From Nocardia niwae NBRC 108934 = DSM 45340 (lineage in GTDB: Bacteria > Actinomycetota > Actinomycetes > Mycobacteriales > Mycobacteriaceae), in NCBI RefSeq assembly GCF_001613465.1, contig NZ_BDCK01000044.1, positions 1 to 64,000 of the forward strand: 64,000 nucleotides of DNA, written 5' to 3'. The notes under the pieces were generated by a model, which was not told where the DNA came from, made no database searches, and saw only the letters and a list, made by a program, of their open reading frames with translations. Positions 1 to 8,869 of the stretch are shown piece by piece (positions within the stretch are counted from its first letter, which is position 1; the number at the start of each line of letters is the position of its first letter). The position numbers were made by a program, and so were the translations under genes.

Positions 1-215
1 TGTCACACAATCTTTCTCGTGACCGCCTCCGGGGATCTGCCGCCTCGATCCGCCCAGTACTCGGGTCGGCTCATGCGCTGGTCACTCCGAACTCGAGGCG
101 GTCAGGACCACGAAAGTGCCTGCGCACGAGGCACAGCGGGATGGGGTGGGCGGCGACTCGTGCCGCGAACCCGCCGCCCCATTCCGCGATCGACGGCACA
201 CGCCGGCAGCACACG
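1..215. other. window start, no supported gene
   Basis: I see no convincing gene in this stretch. A minus-strand reading frame across roughly 71-190 has an ordinary-looking amino-acid mix but no start or recognisable motif. It could be the tail of a decayed gene. Confidence 0.4.
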
Positions 216-860
216 TCACCGTCGCCAGAAGAAGTGATGCACCACCCCGCTGGGACTTGGAATCCGCTCCAGATGAAAACGGTCGACGAGTTCCTCCGGA
301 CTCTCCCACAACCTCTCGCCGCGACCGAGTTCGGCCGGTGCAACGGCTATATGCATCGTGTCGATCAGATCGGCGTCGAGGAATTCCCGGACCGTGGCGA
401 CACCGCCGCCGATGCGCACGTCCTTGCCGTCGGCGGCATCGAATGCCTGCGCCAGCGCCTTCTCAGGTGCCGCATCGAGGAAATGGAACGTGGTGTCTCC
501 CAGCGTGAACGAGGGACGCACGTGGTGGGTCAGGACGAACACGGGTGTGTGGAACGGGGGTTCGTCTCCCCACCAGCCCTGCCATTCGTAGTCCTCCCAC
601 GGCCCCCGCTGCGGACCGAACTTGTTGCGTCCCATGATCTCGGCGCCGATGTTGTTGGTGAAGTCGCGAGTGCAGTAGTCGTCCAGGCCGTAGGTTCCGC
701 CCGGTTCCGTCCGGGTGGGCCAGTGCGCGGTGGCGCCCGTCCAGAAGAACAGCGCACTGGGATCGGCGTGGCCGAATGGGCGCTCGAAGCTCTGTCCCTC
801 CCCCGAACCGTATCCATCGCTGGAGACGTTGAAGTTCTGCACGCGGACCAACTGTGTCAT
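216..860 (-). CDS. dihydrofolate reductase family protein (RibD C-terminal fold)
   Basis: A 214-residue cytosolic protein of the DHFR/RibD-C type (YwjB/YyaP-like), a family of NAD(P)H-dependent reductases of usually unknown substrate. The start TQLVRVQNFNVSSDGYGSGE and the late segment GKDVRIGGGVATVREFLDAD, followed by a DLIDTMHIAVAPAELGRGERL stretch, match the usual order of first strand, nucleotide-binding Gly motif and final sheet. I chose ATG 860 over GTG 866, because AAGGAG at 872-867 leaves proper spacing to 860 but would overlap the GTG. The ribosome site lies inside the palindrome 868-898, so a bound regulator would block both transcription and translation. The substrate is unknown. 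Confidence 0.85.
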   Translation of the reverse strand: MTQLVRVQNFNVSSDGYGSGEGQSFERPFGHADPSALFFWTGATAHWPTRTEPGGTYGLDDYCTRDFTNNIGAEIMGRNKFGPQRGPWEDYEWQGWWGDEPPFHTPVFVLTHHVRPSFTLGDTTFHFLDAAPEKALAQAFDAADGKDVRIGGGVATVREFLDADLIDTMHIAVAPAELGRGERLWESPEELVDRFHLERIPSPSGVVHHFFWRR

Positions 861-867
861 CGTCACT

Positions 868-898
868 CCTTACTGGTTGCAATATGCAATCAGTAAGG
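868..898. promoter_or_regulatory. palindromic operator over the DHFR-like gene's RBS
   Basis: CCTTACTGGTTGCA (868-881) and TGCAATCAGTAAGG (885-898) form a 14-bp inverted repeat with a 3-bp spacer and one mismatch. It lies immediately upstream of the start at 860 and overlaps its Shine-Dalgarno sequence. The word GGTTGCAATA inside it recurs in the operator before the HxlR gene at 2413, so that HxlR protein is a candidate ligand (inference). Confidence 0.7.
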
Positions 899-918
899 AA
901 TCTACGCAGAGTGATCTC

Positions 919-1065
919 ATGATGCAACCGGTTGCTCGCGACAAGTTGCCGCATCCGCCGGGCCGTGGGAACACTATGCCGATCGCGCTCCCTGGGGTCC
1001 GCTGGAGCCGGATCGTTCTGCGCGACATCATGTTCGGCGGCTACACCCATCTGGAGCGTGCGCAG
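919..1065 (+). pseudogene. N-terminal remnant of an HxlR-type regulator
   Basis: Reading from ATG 919 or 922, the translation contains PGVRWSRIVLRDIMFGGYTH followed by LERAQ. This resembles the first helix and turn of HxlR winged-helix proteins (VGDRWSLLILRD.(x)G..RF..LQ). After that the frame leaves the family, with no second helix, wing or tail. It sits divergent to the DHFR-like gene, where a regulator would be expected. I read it as a 5' fragment left by deletion of the rest of the gene. The match is short, so confidence is moderate. Confidence 0.45.
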
Positions 1066-1093
1066 ACATCGCCGCCACCAGGACGGGAGTCTG

Positions 1094-2329
1094 TCAGCAG
1101 CGTGACTCGCAGGGCTGATGAGCGACATTCGTCGCGTCCGCCACAGACCGTGTGACGGCCGGACCTCCGCCGAGCCGAGCCAGTCCCCACACAACCAGCG
1201 CCGACAGTGCGTAGAGAGCGCCGGCCCAGCAGGAGCCCCGCCATCCCCACGAGCTGTATGCCCACGTGGTCGTGATCGCTCCGAGAGCGGATCCCAGCGA
1301 GTAGAAGGCCATGTAGACACCGATGACGCTGCTGGCGCGGTTCGGATGCGCGGTGGTCAGCAGATGCTGGCCGCTCACGTGCACGGCTTGGACCGCGAAG
1401 TCGAGCAGGACGATGCCCGCGACAAGTAGCCACAGGGCCGATCGGGCCTGGGCGATGAGCACCCAGGAACCGGTGAGCACCACCAGCGACCAGCCGGTGA
1501 TCGCCTGGGCATGACCAGTGTCGGCCCATCGTCCCGCACGGGCGGCCCCGAGCGCCCCGGCCAGGCCGGCCAGCCCGAACAGGCCGATCGCGGTGGTGCC
1601 GAGATTCCAGGGCTGGGCGCCGAGGGGCAGCGCGAGCCCGCTCCAGAGTGTCCCGAACGACGCGAACAGGAACAGCGCGATCAGGCCCCGGCTCAGGAAC
1701 AGTCGATCTGCGCGCACAAGCCCCGCCATGGACACCAGCACGTGCGCGTATCGCCCGTCGCCGATCCTCTCGTCCGGAGACAGCCCCACCCGGGCGGTGA
1801 CGGCGAGAACCGCGCAGAGCGCGGCGAGCAGTGCGTAGACCGCACGCCAGCCGACCGTGTCGCCCAGCGCACCAGCGAGGACGCGGACGCCGAGAATGCC
1901 GATCACCACGCCCGAGGTGACGGCGCCGATCGCGCGGCCCCGCTCGCCCGGTTCGGAGACGGCGGCGGCGTAGGCGACCGCCACCTGCACCACGACGGCG
2001 AACACCCCGGCGATCGCCAGTCCCGCCAGGACGAAGACACCGGAGGGCGCGGCGGCCGCGATGGCGGCCCCCACCGCGGTGAGCGCCAGATGCACGGCGA
2101 TGAGCCGGCGGCGATTCACCAGGTCGCCGAGCGGTACCAGCACGATCAGACCGGCGAAGTAGCCGATCTGCCCGGCGGCGACCAGCCGGCCCAGCGACTC
2201 CGGCGCCATGCCCAGATCGCACCCCGCCGCTGCCAATACCGGCTGAATCGCGTAGATCGTCGACACTGCCACGGCGCATATCAGGGCCAGCAGCCATCGC
2301 TGCGATCGGGTCACTCCCGTCGACACCAC
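1094..2329 (-). CDS. MFS transporter
   Basis: A 411-residue major facilitator superfamily permease with about 12 hydrophobic segments in two bundles. The segment between helices 2 and 3 reads GDLVNRRRLIAVHL, the usual MFS loop-2 motif. The C-terminal half contains GRWADTGHAQ at the equivalent place. Family members export drugs or small metabolites by proton antiport across the cytoplasmic membrane; the substrate is not readable here. Start codons GTG 2329 and GTG 2326 both follow GGGAGG at 2336-2331. The gene is divergent from the HxlR regulator at 2413, and the palindrome 2342-2395 lies between them, so regulation by that protein is likely. Confidence 0.85.
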   Translation of the reverse strand: MVSTGVTRSQRWLLALICAVAVSTIYAIQPVLAAAGCDLGMAPESLGRLVAAGQIGYFAGLIVLVPLGDLVNRRRLIAVHLALTAVGAAIAAAAPSGVFVLAGLAIAGVFAVVVQVAVAYAAAVSEPGERGRAIGAVTSGVVIGILGVRVLAGALGDTVGWRAVYALLAALCAVLAVTARVGLSPDERIGDGRYAHVLVSMAGLVRADRLFLSRGLIALFLFASFGTLWSGLALPLGAQPWNLGTTAIGLFGLAGLAGALGAARAGRWADTGHAQAITGWSLVVLTGSWVLIAQARSALWLLVAGIVLLDFAVQAVHVSGQHLLTTAHPNRASSVIGVYMAFYSLGSALGAITTTWAYSSWGWRGSCWAGALYALSALVVWGLARLGGGPAVTRSVADATNVAHQPCESRC

Positions 2330-2341
2330 ACCTCCCGCATC

Positions 2342-2395
2342 GGTAGCAAATTGAAACCATTTGAGCGTAGGCCATAATGGTTTCGTATTGCAACC
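2342..2395. promoter_or_regulatory. inverted repeat between the MFS and HxlR genes
   Basis: Arms 2342-2361 and 2376-2395 match at 16 of 20 positions when one is reverse-complemented. The inner 9 bp GAAACCATT / AATGGTTTC (2353-2361 and 2376-2384) are perfect, with a 14-bp spacer. The right arm carries GGTTGCAATA on the minus strand, the same word as in the operator at 868-898. It is a likely binding site for the adjacent HxlR protein and would control the MFS gene and the regulator itself. Confidence 0.65.
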
Positions 2396-2412
2396 GATTA
2401 GCAGGAGGGTGT

Positions 2413-2865
2413 ATGGCGCCCGCGCTCGGCTCGCCCCGCGAGTGGACCGATCCCACTTGCCCAGTTGCTCGAACGATCGACCTGGTGGGCGATCGGTGGA
2501 GCCTGTTGATCGTGCGCGACGCGATGGACGGCGCGGCCGCGTTCACCGAGTTCCGGCAGCGCTTGGGGATCGCCCGCAACATTCTCGCCGACCGACTCCG
2601 CCGACTCGTCGACCACGGCATCCTGGCCGTCAGCCCGGCCCCCGGAGGCAAGCGGCACGTCTACGAACTCACCGAGGCCGGGCAGGACCTCTTCACAACC
2701 ATCGTCGCGTTGCGGCAATGGGGAGAACGCCACGCGTTCGCCGACAACGAGCCGCACTCGACACTCATGGGCCTCGACGGCAGCCCCGTCGCCGAACTGC
2801 GCCCCGAAACCCCCGCGGGAAAACCCCTCTCAGCGGCAACGGCACGAGTCGTCGAAGTCGGCTGA
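2413..2865 (+). CDS. HxlR-family transcriptional regulator
   Basis: A 150-residue winged-helix regulator. CPVARTIDLVGDRWSLLIVR is the family's N-terminal signature with the conserved early Cys (here within DPTCP). FTEFRQRLGIARNILADRLR is the recognition region and PAPGGKRHVYELTEAG is the wing. HxlR proteins act as dimers and often repress a divergent or adjacent transporter or oxidoreductase gene. An upstream in-frame ATG at 2377 lies inside the operator palindrome. AGGAGG at 2403-2408, 4 bases before ATG 2413, decides the later start. Its targets are probably itself, the MFS gene and possibly the DHFR-like gene. Confidence 0.88.
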   Translation: MAPALGSPREWTDPTCPVARTIDLVGDRWSLLIVRDAMDGAAAFTEFRQRLGIARNILADRLRRLVDHGILAVSPAPGGKRHVYELTEAGQDLFTTIVALRQWGERHAFADNEPHSTLMGLDGSPVAELRPETPAGKPLSAATARVVEVG

Positions 2866-2892
2866 CCCGTGGAGTCGGGCGACCCACGCGCG

Positions 2893-3882
2893 TCATTGCC
2901 CCAGGCGGCTGAGCGCCTGCATGGCCTCGCGCTCGATGCGGGAGAGATCGCGGAGAATGGCGCCCGCTCGGCTGAGGGACTGGGTGTCGCCTGATTCACC
3001 GGCTTGTGCGACCAGTGCCGCGACTTCCGTCCACAGGGCGGCTGCCTCGGTGTACAACTCGTGGCCGGTGCGCAGGTGGGGGCTGTCGAGCGTCCGCGTG
3101 CATTCGGCGAGGAAGTCGCGATAGAAGTTACGGAACAGGGCGCCGCCGGTCCCCGCCTCCTCCATCAAGAGGGCAGCCTGCGTCAAATCCCGCCGCGGGT
3201 CGTCGGTCCGCCGGAACCAGGTGGGCACCAGCTTGCCCGCCTTCTCGATGCCCCGATAGCCGAGGTTGGCGATGGGCGGGTCGAGGAAGGCGCGGGCGCA
3301 GGCGGTGATGGCCGGGATGATCCGGCTGCGGGCGGACGGCGGGTTCCTCGGGGCGGTGAGGGTGAAGGAACGATGTTTGGCGGTCATCGGGCCGCGCGCG
3401 GCTCTGGCCTGGGCGAGGCTGGTCAGGCTGGTGGACACCGTTCCGCCTTGCTGATCGGTGTCCACCAGGTAGGCGTCGTGATCGTCGTAGCCGTACAGCG
3501 CGACGACATGACCACCGAAGTGCACCTTCGACCCGAAATAGTCCAGGTGGTAACTGTCGAGCTGCAGTCCGACGGGGTGACCTGCGTCGACGGGACCGAC
3601 TACGTTCTCCCACGCTCGGCGGGGGGAGGTGGTCTCCTGGACCGAGAGCTCCAGGCCGAGTCGGGCGGCCAGATTCCGGGTGAGATCGAAAGGCTTGACC
3701 CGTCCCCCGAGGAAGGGAAAGCCCATGGACTTGCTGTCCCAGTAGACGAAGGACAGGCCGGAGCCGAGACCGAAGAGCATCGGCTCGGACAGGTGGATTC
3801 CCTGGTGCCGCAGCAGCACTCCCAGTGTTGTCGTCTCGCAATGCTGGGCGCCGCGGGCATCGATGTCTCGCACAGCGGTCAT
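2893..3882 (-). CDS. BtrH N-terminal domain / DUF4872 protein
   Basis: A 329-residue protein opening with a BtrH-type domain (about residues 10-150; QHCETTTLGVLLRHQGIHLS with Cys15) and continuing into a DUF4872-like second half (about 170-320). BtrH in butirosin biosynthesis moves an acyl chain from an acyl carrier protein to an aminoglycoside; the early Cys is the conserved candidate nucleophile of this papain-like fold. Longer starts at 3987 and 3930 are in frame, but AGGAGAAAGGA upstream of ATG 3882 fits best. It is divergent from the PLP decarboxylase at 4130. No carrier protein or sugar genes lie nearby, so the substrate is unknown. Confidence 0.75.
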   Translation of the reverse strand: MTAVRDIDARGAQHCETTTLGVLLRHQGIHLSEPMLFGLGSGLSFVYWDSKSMGFPFLGGRVKPFDLTRNLAARLGLELSVQETTSPRRAWENVVGPVDAGHPVGLQLDSYHLDYFGSKVHFGGHVVALYGYDDHDAYLVDTDQQGGTVSTSLTSLAQARAARGPMTAKHRSFTLTAPRNPPSARSRIIPAITACARAFLDPPIANLGYRGIEKAGKLVPTWFRRTDDPRRDLTQAALLMEEAGTGGALFRNFYRDFLAECTRTLDSPHLRTGHELYTEAAALWTEVAALVAQAGESGDTQSLSRAGAILRDLSRIEREAMQALSRLGQ

Positions 3883-4129
3883 TCCATTCCTTTCTCCTGG
3901 CGCAGAATCGTCGAAGAGCGTTGCCACCATGGTGGGCTCTCCCGTGGCGGGAGAGTCCACCGGCCGGACTCGGGATGCCGGGCTCATCGGCGCGGCAGCA
4001 GTGGGGCCGCCGCGACTTCCGGCACCGGCTAGGAATTCGATCTACGGCGGGGCACAATGATCGCAGGGATGAATGTTCGAGGGTGATCTGTCGTGAGCGA
4101 CTGGTCATTTCGCCCACCGATGGAGGGGC

Positions 4130-6979
4130 GTGACTAACGACATGCATCGAGACGGCGAACGCCCGAAAGGGCTTTCTGTTTCCGCGTTGGCGGCGGTGGC
4201 GAACCCGTCGTACTCGCGAATCGACACTTGGAATCTGCTGGACGACGCGTGCCGCCGGCTCGCCGATGTCAACAGTGCCGGGCTGGACACCACCCACGAA
4301 GCCGCCCGGGTGCGCCGCCTCCTCGACCGCCTCGGCGCCTACGAGCGGTACTGGCTGTACCCGGGCGCGGGGCGGCTGGCGGCGTTTCGCGGATATCTCG
4401 CCGATCTCGCGACGGTGCGGCTCACCGACGAAGTGTCGCTGGCCGTGCGCCTGCTCTCCGAGTACGGCGACCGCGCGGCGTTGTTCGACACCTCGGCCCA
4501 GCTGGCCGAACAGGAACTCGTGGCCCGGGCCAAGCAGCAGCAGTTCTACACCGTCTTGCTCGGCGACGATTCCCCGCCCGAGGCGCCCGAGAGCCTGGCG
4601 GAGAGCCTCCGGGCCCTGCGCGAACCGTCGGACGACGTGCAATTCGAGTTGCTCGTCGTGGCCAGCATCGAGGACGCCATCACCGCCGTCGCCCTGAACG
4701 GCGAGATCCAGGCGGCGATCATCCGGCACGATCTCCCGCTCCGCTCGCGCGACCGGGTGCCGTTGATGACCACGTTGCTCGGCGCCAACGACGGCGTGGT
4801 CGTGACCGACCGCGCCCACGACTGGGTCGAATGCGGCGAGTGGATCAGAAAGCTGCGGCCCCATATCGACCTGTATCTGCTCACCGACGAGTCGATCGCG
4901 GCGGAGACCGAAGCCGAGCCGGACGTCTACGATCGCACGTTCTATCGGCTCAACGACGCCACCGACCTGCACAGCACAGTGCTCGCAGGCATCCGGAGCC
5001 GATACGCCACGCCGTTTTTCGACGCGCTGCGCGCCTACGCGGCCGCGCCGGTCGGCCAGTTCCACGCCCTTCCCGTCGCGCGGGGCGCCAGCATCTTCAA
5101 CTCCAAGTCGCTGCAGGACATGGGCGAGTTCTACGGCCGGAACATCTTCATGGCCGAGACGTCGTCCACCTCCGGCGGGCTGGACTCCCTGCTGGACCCG
5201 CACGGCAACATCAGGGTGGCGATGGACAAAGCCGCCGAGACGTGGTGTGCCGACCAGACGTACTTCGTGACCAATGGGACGTCCACCGCGAACAAGATCG
5301 TCGTGCAGGCCCTGACCCGGCCGGGCGACATCGTTCTGATCGACCGCAACTGCCATAAGTCGCACCACTACGGCCTGGTGCTCGCCGGGGCGTACCCGCT
5401 GTATCTGGACGCCTACCCGCTCGAACAGTTCGCGATCTACGGAGCCGTGTCCCTGCACACCATCAAGAAGGCGCTGCTGGATCTCGAGGCGGCCGGTCAA
5501 CTGGACCGGGTGCGCATGCTTCTGCTGACCAACTGCACGTTCGACGGCATCGTCTACAACCCGCGGCGCGTGATGGAGGAGGTCCTGGCGATCAAGCCGG
5601 ACATCTGCTTCCTGTGGGACGAGGCGTGGTACGCGTTCGCGACCGCGGTGCCGTGGGCACGCCAGCGAACCGCGATGGTTGCCGCCGAGCAACTGGCCTC
5701 GTCGCTGGCCGCGCCAGGGTACGCCGAGGAATACCGCCGGTGGCATGCGTCGATGCGGGGCGTCGACCGCGCGGAGTGGAGCAACCACCGGCTGCTTCCC
5801 GATCCCGAGCGGGCGCGCGTCCGCGTGTACGCGACGCACTCCACCCACAAATCGCTGTCCGCGCTCCGGCAGGCGTCGATGATCCACGTCCGCGACCAGG
5901 ATTTCAAAGCTCTCGCCCGCGAGGCGTTCGCCGAGGCGTTCTTGACCCACACCTCGACCTCGCCGAACCAGCAACTGCTGGCGTCGCTGGACTTGGCCCG
6001 CAGGCAGGTCGACATCGAGGGCTTCCAGCTGGTCCGGCACGCCTACGACATGGCGCTGGTGTTCCGCCACCGCGTCCGCAAAGACCGGCTGATCGGCAAG
6101 TGGTTCCGCATCCTCGACGAGGACGACCTGGTGCCCGACGAGTTCCGGCCGTCGGAAGTCAGCTCGTACCGTCAGGTCAGGCAGGGCGGCCTGGCCGAGT
6201 GGAACGAGGCTTGGCGCTCGGATCAGTTCGTGCTCGACCCGACCCGGGTCACCCTGTTCATCGGCAATACCGGCATGAACGGGTTCGATTTCCGCGAGAA
6301 GATCTTGATGGACCGATTCGGCATCCAGATCAACAAGACCTCGATCAACAGCGTGCTGTTGATCTTCACCATCGGCGTCACCTGGTCGAGTGTGCATTAC
6401 CTGCTCGACGTACTGCGTCGGATCGCGGCCGATTTCGAGAGCAGCCGCAGCGCGGCGGGCAAGGCCGATCGCGCCCTGCAACAGCGCCGGATCGACGAGA
6501 TCACCAAGGAATTGCCCGCACTCCCCGACTTCAGCGAGTTCGACAGCGCGTTTCGTCCCGAGAGGGCCAGCTCCTTCGGTGACATGCGAGCGGCCTTCTA
6601 CGCCGGATACGAGGAGTCCGACCGCGAACATGTCCTGCTCGGCGACGCCGGGCGACGGCTCGCCAAGGGGATGCCCCTGGTGTCCGCCACCTTCGTCGTC
6701 CCTTACCCGCCCGGCTTCCCGGTGCTGGTTCCTGGGCAGGTGGTTTCGACGGAGATCCTGTATTTCCTGGCCGAGCTCGACGTCAAGGAGATTCACGGAT
6801 ACAACCCAGACCTCGGGTTGTCGGTCTTCACCGAGGCCGCGCTCGCGCGGTTGGCCGCGGCCCGGCACGCGAGCACCGTGAGATCCGATGGGATGCCGGA
6901 CACAGCTCTGCCGCCCGCGAACCACCGTCCGGCATCGCGCGAGCTGTCCGGCACACTTTCCGCGACCGATCGGCGCTGA
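4130..6979 (+). CDS. PLP-dependent Orn/Lys/Arg decarboxylase-family protein
   Basis: A 949-residue fold-type-I PLP enzyme related to ornithine/lysine/arginine decarboxylases. Residues about 170-300 resemble the N-terminal wing domain. The catalytic core (about 310-740) carries TNGTSTANKIV near 381, DRNCHKSHH near 405, the PLP-nitrogen Asp in DEAWYAFA (Asp497) and the Schiff-base lysine in THSTHKS (Lys574). The C-terminal domain has VPYPPGFPVLVPGQVV and KEIHGYNP. The protein is about 200 residues longer than typical inducible decarboxylases. GTG 4130 follows GGAGGGG closely; ATG 4142 is an alternative. It probably decarboxylates a basic or gamma-glutamyl-type amino acid, but the substrate is not determined. 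Confidence 0.8.
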   Translation: MTNDMHRDGERPKGLSVSALAAVANPSYSRIDTWNLLDDACRRLADVNSAGLDTTHEAARVRRLLDRLGAYERYWLYPGAGRLAAFRGYLADLATVRLTDEVSLAVRLLSEYGDRAALFDTSAQLAEQELVARAKQQQFYTVLLGDDSPPEAPESLAESLRALREPSDDVQFELLVVASIEDAITAVALNGEIQAAIIRHDLPLRSRDRVPLMTTLLGANDGVVVTDRAHDWVECGEWIRKLRPHIDLYLLTDESIAAETEAEPDVYDRTFYRLNDATDLHSTVLAGIRSRYATPFFDALRAYAAAPVGQFHALPVARGASIFNSKSLQDMGEFYGRNIFMAETSSTSGGLDSLLDPHGNIRVAMDKAAETWCADQTYFVTNGTSTANKIVVQALTRPGDIVLIDRNCHKSHHYGLVLAGAYPLYLDAYPLEQFAIYGAVSLHTIKKALLDLEAAGQLDRVRMLLLTNCTFDGIVYNPRRVMEEVLAIKPDICFLWDEAWYAFATAVPWARQRTAMVAAEQLASSLAAPGYAEEYRRWHASMRGVDRAEWSNHRLLPDPERARVRVYATHSTHKSLSALRQASMIHVRDQDFKALAREAFAEAFLTHTSTSPNQQLLASLDLARRQVDIEGFQLVRHAYDMALVFRHRVRKDRLIGKWFRILDEDDLVPDEFRPSEVSSYRQVRQGGLAEWNEAWRSDQFVLDPTRVTLFIGNTGMNGFDFREKILMDRFGIQINKTSINSVLLIFTIGVTWSSVHYLLDVLRRIAADFESSRSAAGKADRALQQRRIDEITKELPALPDFSEFDSAFRPERASSFGDMRAAFYAGYEESDREHVLLGDAGRRLAKGMPLVSATFVVPYPPGFPVLVPGQVVSTEILYFLAELDVKEIHGYNPDLGLSVFTEAALARLAAARHASTVRSDGMPDTALPPANHRPASRELSGTLSATDRR

Positions 6980-7187
6980 CGATGCGGGGCAGGCGCGCCC
7001 CGCCCCATGGATTGCTCAACGCCGCCGACGAACTCGGCACGGACGCTGGTGGAGCCGTGCTGGGCGCTGCTGACGGCGCACCGATGCCTGGTCGAAGACG
7101 AGCGCATCGGTGGGCCGCGCGGCGTAACGGCGGGCTCCGCCGTTCGCGTCCCGGGCGCGACGAGCGATCATGCCGCACACTGCTCCC

Positions 7188-8504
7188 ATGACTACGCCCG
7201 AACCGCGAACAGGATCGATGTTCCGCTGGACCGAGGTCGGCACCGGCGGTGTGATCGCCCCGGGCGAGCGATTGACCTGGCCGCGCACGATCGGGATCGG
7301 GCTGCAGCATGTGGTGGCGATGTTCGGCGCCACCTTCCTCGTGCCGGTCCTCACCGGGTTTCCGCCGTCGGCGACATTGCTCTTCTCCGGGATCGGCACC
7401 CTGCTGTTCCTGGTGATCACCCGCAACCGGCTGCCGAGCTACCTCGGCTCGAGCTTCGCGATCATCGCTCCGGTTCTCGCGGCGACCGCCTCGCAGGGAA
7501 TGGATGCGGCGCTCGGCGGGATCGTCGTGGTGGGCGCGCTGCTGATCGTCATCGGCGTGGTGGTGCACTTCGCCGGCACCCACTGGATCGAGGCGTTGAT
7601 GCCGCCGGTGGTCACCGGCACCATCGTCGCTCTCATCGGGCTGAACCTGGCGCCGACCGCCGAAGCGAATTTCGAGAAGGACGCGATCACGGCAACCGTC
7701 GTGCTCATACTGCTGATCCTGTGCCTCGTGCTCTTCCGCGGATTGCTCGGCAGGCTGGCGATCGTCACCAGTGTCGTGCTCGGTTATCTGCTCGCGCTCG
7801 CGCGCGGTGAGGTCGACACCGCGGCGATCGGCGACGCCTCCTGGGTGGGGCTGCCCGACTTCCACGCACCGAGCTTCCAGCTCTCGGTGATCCCGATGTT
7901 CCTGCCGGTGGTGCTGGTGCTCGTGGTGGAGAACATCGGCCACGTCAAGTCGATCACCACGATGACCGGAATCGACTATGACCGGCGCATCGGCCGCGCG
8001 CTGGCGGCCGACGGCGTGGCGACGGTGCTGGCCGGCAGTGGCGGCGGCTCGGCGACCACCACATACGCGGAGAACATCGGCGTGATGGCCGCGACGAAGG
8101 TGTACTCGACCGCCGCCTATTGGGTAGCCGGTGCCGCGGCGATCGCACTCAGCCTGTCACCGAAGGTGGGAGCGGTGATCGCCGCCATCCCGGCCGGGGT
8201 GCTCGGCGGTGTGACGACCGCGCTCTACGGCTTGGTCGGGATCCTCGGCGTGCACATCTGGGTGAGCAATCGGGTGGACTTCGGCACGCCGATCAACCAG
8301 TTCACCGCCGCCATCCCGCTGATCATCGGCATCGCCGATTTCACGTGGGTGATCGGCGATCTCGACTTCGGCGGCATCGCCCTCGGCGCCCTGGCCGCGC
8401 TGGTGATCTATCACGCGATGCGGCTGATCGGGGGGTGGCGCGGGACGGTCGTGGCCCACCCGGCGGACGACCTGCGGAAGTCGGAGAAACCGACGGACCG
8501 GTGA
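7188..8504 (+). CDS. uracil/xanthine permease family (NCS2) transporter
   Basis: A 438-residue inner-membrane permease with 12-14 hydrophobic segments. Typical nucleobase-cation symporter-2 features are GLQHVVAMFGATFLVPVLTG at the first helix, the signature Glu in VVENIGHVKS and GGSATTTYAENIGVMAATK in the second half. Members import uracil, xanthine or uric acid with protons. ATG 7170 is an in-frame alternative; neither has a strong Shine-Dalgarno sequence. No catabolic or salvage genes adjoin it, so uracil versus purine specificity cannot be settled. Confidence 0.88.
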   Translation: MTTPEPRTGSMFRWTEVGTGGVIAPGERLTWPRTIGIGLQHVVAMFGATFLVPVLTGFPPSATLLFSGIGTLLFLVITRNRLPSYLGSSFAIIAPVLAATASQGMDAALGGIVVVGALLIVIGVVVHFAGTHWIEALMPPVVTGTIVALIGLNLAPTAEANFEKDAITATVVLILLILCLVLFRGLLGRLAIVTSVVLGYLLALARGEVDTAAIGDASWVGLPDFHAPSFQLSVIPMFLPVVLVLVVENIGHVKSITTMTGIDYDRRIGRALAADGVATVLAGSGGGSATTTYAENIGVMAATKVYSTAAYWVAGAAAIALSLSPKVGAVIAAIPAGVLGGVTTALYGLVGILGVHIWVSNRVDFGTPINQFTAAIPLIIGIADFTWVIGDLDFGGIALGALAALVIYHAMRLIGGWRGTVVAHPADDLRKSEKPTDR

Positions 8505-8595
8505 CGCTGAGGCGTGCAGGGCATGGGTGATTGAAGACCGCCGATCCGGGTAGGCAGCAGTCGAACACCTGTTCTGTCGAGTGTGAGGAGTGGCT

Positions 8596-8787
8596 ATGGT
8601 GCAGCCGAAGCCGGAGAAGGATCCGGATCAGTGGACCACCGGCGAGGAGCCGATGACCGGCCCACAGGACTCCTACCTGCACACCCTGGCCCAGGAGGCG
8701 GGTGAGGAGGTCCCGGAGGAGCTGACCAAGGCAGAGGCGTCGCAGCTGATCGACGAACTACAGCGGCGCACCGGCCGCGGCGCCTGA
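8596..8787 (+). CDS. DUF3072 small protein
   Basis: A 63-residue acidic cytosolic protein. The segment MTGPQDSYLHTLAQEAGEEV and the following LTKAEASQLIDELQ form the DUF3072 pattern, a short helical domain of unknown role common in actinobacteria. GAGGAG at 8585-8590 supports ATG 8596 rather than the in-frame GTG 8590. It is followed after about 80 bases by another small acidic protein. Confidence 0.8.
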   Translation: MVQPKPEKDPDQWTTGEEPMTGPQDSYLHTLAQEAGEEVPEELTKAEASQLIDELQRRTGRGA

Positions 8788-8869
8788 CCGGCCCGGCTCG
8801 GCCGGAAGGCGGACCGAGGCAACGACTTGCTCGAGCGACGAGCATCCACGCCGCTGAGGAGAATCACTG

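Noticed and set aside
3128-6925. A 1,265-codon open frame on the minus strand opposite the PLP decarboxylase
   Set aside because: It is the GC-rich antisense shadow of the decarboxylase and the BtrH-like gene: Arg/Gly/His-rich, without family motifs, while the plus-strand protein has a full set of PLP residues.
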